Origin: Candidatus Eisenbergiella intestinipullorum
GTDB lineage: Bacteria > Bacillota > Clostridia > Lachnospirales > Lachnospiraceae
Assembly: GCA_019119815.1 (NCBI GenBank)
Contig: DWWH01000034.1
Coordinates: 1-64,000, forward strand
DNA: 64,000 nucleotides
Direction of reading: 5' to 3'
Shown here: in pieces, positions 59,982-64,000 of the stretch
Layout of the letters: each line of letters starts with the position of its first letter
Numbering within the stretch: position 1 is the stretch's first letter
Made by a program: the position numbers and the translations under genes
Notes under the pieces: model-generated
The model's database searches: none
Told to the model about the DNA's origin: nothing
What the model saw: the letters and a program-made list of their open reading frames with translations, nothing else

Positions 59982-62423
59982 ATGGCAGGAAATAATAAAA
60001 TCCGTATAACGTATGATCCCTATCGGAAGTTGATAAAATGCGAATATCAGAGCGAGGGAGGAAGTAAATGGGAGTTGCCGTCTGCAGGCGGTGAACTGGC
60101 AAAGATTTTCCGACAGGGAACTCTGAATGGCGCGTCCCTGCAAAATTATGCCTGTGAGATCATAAAGGGGATTATAAGCGATTATTGTATGCATGGTCAG
60201 GGAATAGACCTGCTGTTCCGGGGGACCGAGGAAGATTGGGCAGACTTCAAGACCTTTGTGCAGAAAACAGAATTAGCTTCGCAGATTGTCTGTAAAGGGG
60301 AGGCTGGTCAATTGCCATGTGCGAAGGAGATCCGCCCTCGAATTCAGGAGATTTTTCAGAAGCTTTACAAGGAATTTGAAGGACTGACAGAGCGTGAGGT
60401 CACGGAGCCTATCCATCAGTACCTGGAAACGATGGAGCCGGAGGTTGTGCTTTATGTGTCGGGCACATACAGCGCAGGAAAATCCACATTCATTAACGCG
60501 CTGATCGGCGAGGAACTGCTGCCAAGTTCAGTAGGCCCAACCACAGCACACATATATAAAATTGTCGCAAAGGCCAAGGGCGACTGGCTGGACACAGAGG
60601 TGTATTTCCAATATCTGGGAATGGAGACTGCTTTGAAGTTCCGGCAAGATGGATACACTCTGGAAAACCTGAACCAATTGCCTGATTTGAATTTGAAACG
60701 TTGCCTGGATCAGGCGCTTAAAGATGTAGAGCCTGGACCGGCATATATCTGCAAGGCACTGACACTGTTGAATGATTTCAATGAACGGATGAATAAAGAA
60801 AACAAAGATGAGGAAACGGGAAACTCTGATAAGAAAACATATATCTCTCCACAAATTGAACTTCACACTCCTTTCTATCATTCAACACTGCCGCTGGACA
60901 AATTCTGCTTCGTGATTTTCGACACACCGGGGAGCAACTCAGCAAACCATGAGGAGCATCTGGCAGTGATGAAAGAGTCGCTGGAGAAGCAAACCAACGG
61001 ATTGCCAATTTTGTTGGTCCCGTCAACGCAAGTTGACGCGAAGGATGTTGGTGTTCTTCGCCATGAGATCCACAAAATTGGAGGAGCCTTGGATGAAAGC
61101 AACATTCTGGTCGTTGTCACGCAGGCAGACACGCTACCTTTTTGGATGTTGGAAGATCAGGCTCAGGGCAAGGAAAAGATGGTTGCAAGCGAAAATGCTG
61201 AAAATCGGCTCTGCTACGTTTCTTCTGCTATGGGTTTCAATTCCAAAAAGGGCAGCTATCCAGCTATGGGGGGCCAAAACGAGGAAAAACGGAAGAAAAC
61301 GGAATCCTATTTTAGTAAGATTGTTGACGATTTTAAAGACGGTAGTACACGGCTCTATCAGATTGATTCCCTTCCTCCCGATCAGAAGGAAAAGATATGC
61401 CAGGAAGGCGACCGGGCAAACGAAACAGGCACTGAGCAAGAGCGCCTGTTTCACAACAGCGGTCTCTGGGCAGTAGAGCGGGAAATTGAGTGGTTTGCGG
61501 GAAGGTTTGCCGGCTACAACAAGTGCTGGCAGGCGCAGGGTTATCTTTCCAAGGCGATTGAAGCCTTGAAAACCACGCAGACAGATAAACGTAAGAAGAT
61601 AGATGAGCTGAATAAACGTAAAAAAACAGAATTCGACCAGAAGAAAAAGGAGCTTTTAGACCAGATTGAAGAAGCAAGTAACAATTGGTCGGTGAAAAAT
61701 TGGAATACCATTTCAGATGTTTTGCTGACAATATGTCGTAGCTATATCCCCAATCAGAAGGAACTGGCGGATAAGGTGACTGAGCAATGGAAAGAGGAGA
61801 AGCGGAAGCACAAAGGCAGAGGCGGACAGAATGCGATTGATCCGTTCAAAAAATGGGCGAGGAATCAGGTGAACAAATTGATAAACGATGGTGTAACAGC
61901 AATAAAAGAGTTTGCAGCCAGTTTTTGGCCTAAAAAAATTAGCGAATACAAAGTAACCTGTATTTCAATCGTAAAAGGTTCTTCGGCGCTCACAGAGGAG
62001 GAGAAAACATTTGCAGAAAAATTTATTTTGGAATTCGAGTCTCCCAAATTGCCAGAAGTTGACCTTGAACTTAAGTCTGGAATTAGTAAGGGGAATTTTC
62101 TCTTTTTCCACTGGGCAGATGTAGACTCGGGTCGCTGTGCCAATGAGATGAAAAGCGCCACAGAGGATGCTTTAACTTCTTTTAACTCTGAGTATTTAGC
62201 CAGTCAACAGGAAGATATCGAAAAATGGCTAAAAGATTTTCAAGAGGGGCTGAAGGATAATCTGGATACGATTAATCCAAAACTTGTGAAATTAGATGAA
62301 GAAATCCGGGCGTATGAAGCACAAATTGCAACATTGGAACAGGCACAAGGAAGACTTGAAGAAGCACAAAAAGAGCTTGCTGGCTATTTCACTATCAATG
62401 ATGAAAACGGAGGCGCAAAATGA
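59982..62423 (+). CDS. Bacterial dynamin-like GTPase
   Basis: 813 residues. The GTPase domain (~160-420) has P-loop SGTYSAGKSTFINALIG (G1), the Thr of SVGPTTAHIY (G2), IFDTPGSNSAN (G3) and VVVTQADTLP (G4). The N-terminal ~150 residues are unrecognised. The C-terminal half is helical and charged (QTDKRKKIDELNKRKKTEFD; ETLEQAQ-type coils), as expected for dynamin stalk and bundle regions, with a hydrophobic patch near 645-665. ATG at 59982 has AAGGAG 9 bases upstream; earlier starts at 59964 and 59922 lack a site. It is coupled by ATGA to the next gene. It probably remodels or tethers membrane. Confidence 0.85.
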   Translation: MAGNNKIRITYDPYRKLIKCEYQSEGGSKWELPSAGGELAKIFRQGTLNGASLQNYACEIIKGIISDYCMHGQGIDLLFRGTEEDWADFKTFVQKTELASQIVCKGEAGQLPCAKEIRPRIQEIFQKLYKEFEGLTEREVTEPIHQYLETMEPEVVLYVSGTYSAGKSTFINALIGEELLPSSVGPTTAHIYKIVAKAKGDWLDTEVYFQYLGMETALKFRQDGYTLENLNQLPDLNLKRCLDQALKDVEPGPAYICKALTLLNDFNERMNKENKDEETGNSDKKTYISPQIELHTPFYHSTLPLDKFCFVIFDTPGSNSANHEEHLAVMKESLEKQTNGLPILLVPSTQVDAKDVGVLRHEIHKIGGALDESNILVVVTQADTLPFWMLEDQAQGKEKMVASENAENRLCYVSSAMGFNSKKGSYPAMGGQNEEKRKKTESYFSKIVDDFKDGSTRLYQIDSLPPDQKEKICQEGDRANETGTEQERLFHNSGLWAVEREIEWFAGRFAGYNKCWQAQGYLSKAIEALKTTQTDKRKKIDELNKRKKTEFDQKKKELLDQIEEASNNWSVKNWNTISDVLLTICRSYIPNQKELADKVTEQWKEEKRKHKGRGGQNAIDPFKKWARNQVNKLINDGVTAIKEFAASFWPKKISEYKVTCISIVKGSSALTEEEKTFAEKFILEFESPKLPEVDLELKSGISKGNFLFFHWADVDSGRCANEMKSATEDALTSFNSEYLASQQEDIEKWLKDFQEGLKDNLDTINPKLVKLDEEIRAYEAQIATLEQAQGRLEEAQKELAGYFTINDENGGAK

Positions 62424-62782
62424 GAGATTGTACGAAGGCAAAGCTGGAATTTATTCACAAAGCTATGGAGGGTGCTTATACGGCTGAACAGGCACAGACA
62501 GAGCTGGATCGGATGGAACGTGAATTTGGGAAGCAGGCATTTTTACCGGGAAAGGTGCCCAGGAAGCCACGCCCGTGGACCAAGGCAGATTTGGAACATT
62601 TGCGGATGAAAGCAGCCGCTGGAGCCTGCTCTCGTGATTTTTTCGCTTATTTGGCAGAGATGGGGGAAGAGGTCAACCGAATGGAGCGGCAGAAGCGCAG
62701 GATTAAGATTTTAGCGATTATTGTTGCTGTGGTGGCCGTTGCTGCGGTCATTGTGGCTGTGATCCGCGTCCTGCGCGGGTAA
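62420..62782 (+). CDS. Small tail-anchored protein
   Basis: 120 residues; the start overlaps the dynamin stop by four bases. The N-terminal ~90 residues are soluble and charged (AKLEFIHKAMEGAYTAEQAQ), and a single C-terminal membrane helix ends the protein (KILAIIVAVVAVAAVIVAVI). There is no family I recognise. Coupling to the GTPase suggests it anchors or regulates it at the membrane, similar to the paired, membrane-bound partners seen with some bacterial dynamins. This is inference from context. Confidence 0.75.
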   Translation: MRDCTKAKLEFIHKAMEGAYTAEQAQTELDRMEREFGKQAFLPGKVPRKPRPWTKADLEHLRMKAAAGACSRDFFAYLAEMGEEVNRMERQKRRIKILAIIVAVVAVAAVIVAVIRVLRG

Positions 62783-62800
62783 GGAAGGGGGGCGCATAAT

Positions 62801-64000
62801 GTGAGCATCCTTTCGACTATAAAAGAAAAAGCAGAAAACGTAAAAGGTGCTGTTATGGAAGGGACGAAGACGTGCGCGGATGGCATTACGGCGATGTCTC
62901 AGCTTAGCTCTGTTCAGGTGGAAGAAATAGAAGCGCATCGGCAGGCATACTTAAAAGGAGAAAACGAAAGTAGGCAAAAAGAAAAGGACACCGTGGCCAG
63001 ATGTCTGCAATCCATCGCCATTGAAATTACTCAAACCTATCTGCCCAGGCTGGATTCAATCTACTGGCCGGTGATGTGGGAGAAGAATACATTCATTCCG
63101 GAAAACCGCATCCGCTATTTTGATGTTACAAGATGGGTGGTCGATTCCAGTGAAAAGAGCCTGGACAAGTTAACAAATCTCTATCAGGTCCTTTCCAAAG
63201 AGCGCTGCACCATTGCGCTGATCTATGCCAGGCGGATGAATGGATGCACTGCGACTCTGGCGGTTTCCAATACAGGGGAGAGCGATCAGTCTCCTATCGC
63301 CGATGGCCTTTGTGAACGGCTCAGGCAAGCGCTCCTTGGAAATTTTCCCGGCGCAGAGTTGACCATGGATCGGGCTGGCATACCGCTGGCACTGAAAAAT
63401 ATGTCGCCGGATGACACCATTGTTTCTGTTTCTAATCTGGCCTCTGAGCGGTCAGAGGACTTTATCAGCCAGAGCATTGAAAAGCTTTTGGACGGCATTA
63501 TCCCCAAAACAAAGTACAAGGAGTACTCTGTTGTACTGTTGGCCCAGCCAGCCACTATGCTGGAGGCATACCGCGACCGCCTCTATGAATTATACAGCGC
63601 CCTGAGTCCTTATTCCACCTGGCAGGAGGCAGAAGCACTTAATAACTCCCTGACGGCTGCTGCCTCCGGATCAGCAGACTTACAGGCAGGGGCAAACATA
63701 GGAAATTTACTCATTGGCTCATTTCAAATCAGCGGCAGTTTTCAACGTGCTGCCACATCGTCTCAAATGAGCGGGACAACAAATAGCACAGCCAGGTCGT
63801 ATACGAACTATGGTGTCAAGCATATGCTGGAGCTTTTGGAAAGCCAGGTAAAGCGTTTGGAAGAGTGCATGGCGCTCGGGATGTGGGAGTTCGCCGCCTA
63901 TGTAATCTCTCCTGATTTTAATACAGCGTCTAATGTAGCCCACATGTACCTCGCTTTGACCCAAGGCGAGAATTCCTATCTGGAGCAGGCGGCTGTCAAT
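62801..64000 (+). CDS. Large protein, N-terminal part (3' end outside window)
   Basis: An uninterrupted frame of 400 codons runs from GTG at 62801 (behind GGAAGGGGGG, 18 bases after the previous stop) to the last base of the window. Visible features: SILSTIKEKAENVKGAVMEG at the start, a basic, Arg/Lys/Glu-rich stretch, a compact domain with YFDVTRWVVDSSEKSLDKLT and IALIYARRMNGCTATLAVSN, a Ser/Thr/Ala-rich section near residues 290-330, then VKHMLELLESQVKRLEECMA and WEFAAYVISPDF. The end resembles the region before the ATPase core of HerA/VirB4-like (DUF87) ATPases, but no Walker motif is inside the window. It belongs to the dynamin operon. Confidence 0.7.
   Translation, partial: MSILSTIKEKAENVKGAVMEGTKTCADGITAMSQLSSVQVEEIEAHRQAYLKGENESRQKEKDTVARCLQSIAIEITQTYLPRLDSIYWPVMWEKNTFIPENRIRYFDVTRWVVDSSEKSLDKLTNLYQVLSKERCTIALIYARRMNGCTATLAVSNTGESDQSPIADGLCERLRQALLGNFPGAELTMDRAGIPLALKNMSPDDTIVSVSNLASERSEDFISQSIEKLLDGIIPKTKYKEYSVVLLAQPATMLEAYRDRLYELYSALSPYSTWQEAEALNNSLTAAASGSADLQAGANIGNLLIGSFQISGSFQRAATSSQMSGTTNSTARSYTNYGVKHMLELLESQVKRLEECMALGMWEFAAYVISPDFNTASNVAHMYLALTQGENSYLEQAAVN

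Overview
The window looks like a chromosome segment of a low-G+C-phylum, anaerobic gut-type Clostridia, most likely a Lachnospiraceae. The reasons are strong AGGAGG-type ribosome sites, a V-type ATPase in place of an F-type one, an Agr-like LytTR/GHKL two-component pair, SpoIIA/RsbW-type partner-switching proteins and AAA-ATPase-like/PD-(D/E)XK genes. Most of the window is GC-rich and densely packed on the plus strand. Three stretches are visibly AT-richer and look acquired: about 29.85-33.4 kb, parts of 37-39 kb, and 57 kb to the right edge.

Layout. 0-11.6 kb: the end of one ABC exporter half and its partner, an AAA-ATPase-like gene, a LytTR response regulator with its GHKL kinase, a HAD nucleotidase-like gene, a LysR regulator and a second heterodimeric ABC exporter pair. 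11.6-18.3 kb: a tightly overlapping six-gene operon joining a complete partner-switching module (STAS antagonist, HAMP-PP2C phosphatase, RsbW-like kinase) to an ATP-grasp enzyme, a GH3-type acyl-adenylating enzyme and a shortened MATE-like membrane domain fused to an HATPase domain. No sigma factor is present, so its output is unknown. 18.3-28.3 kb: a LysR regulator divergent from a nine-gene V-type ATPase operon (H-C-I-K-F-E-A-B-D) that ends in a strong terminator. 28.3-29.8 kb: an orphan Nif11-like RiPP precursor and an APH-like kinase preceded by a cluster of hairpins.

29.9-37.1 kb: a LacI regulator with its operators and a sugar-binding lipoprotein gene that is cut off and replaced by a second, frameshifted AAA-ATPase-like gene; then a DUF3089 lipoprotein and Lon protease on the minus strand. 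37-49.5 kb: a 135-bp MITE with target duplication, an HMA metal-binding protein, an IS remnant, and a redox cluster (carboxymuconolactone decarboxylase, three aldo/keto reductases, FMN reductase, cupin, YraQ-type permease, flavodoxin-cyclophilin lipoprotein). That cluster is interrupted by a frameshifted amidase and a complete IS30-type element. 49.5-57 kb: a methyltransferase, the second MITE copy, a second hairpin cluster, a secreted zincin-like protease and sbcDC.

57.4-64 kb: an AT-rich island with a large glycine-zipper membrane protein, a bacterial dynamin-like GTPase, a small tail-anchored protein and an open reading frame running off the window. The last three are translationally coupled and look like one membrane-acting system, possibly defensive.

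The most notable observations are the partner-switch/GH3/ATP-grasp operon, the dynamin island, the two MITE copies with 8-bp target duplications, the hairpin clusters placed just before start codons, and the orphan RiPP precursor. No rRNA, tRNA or CRISPR array was recognised.
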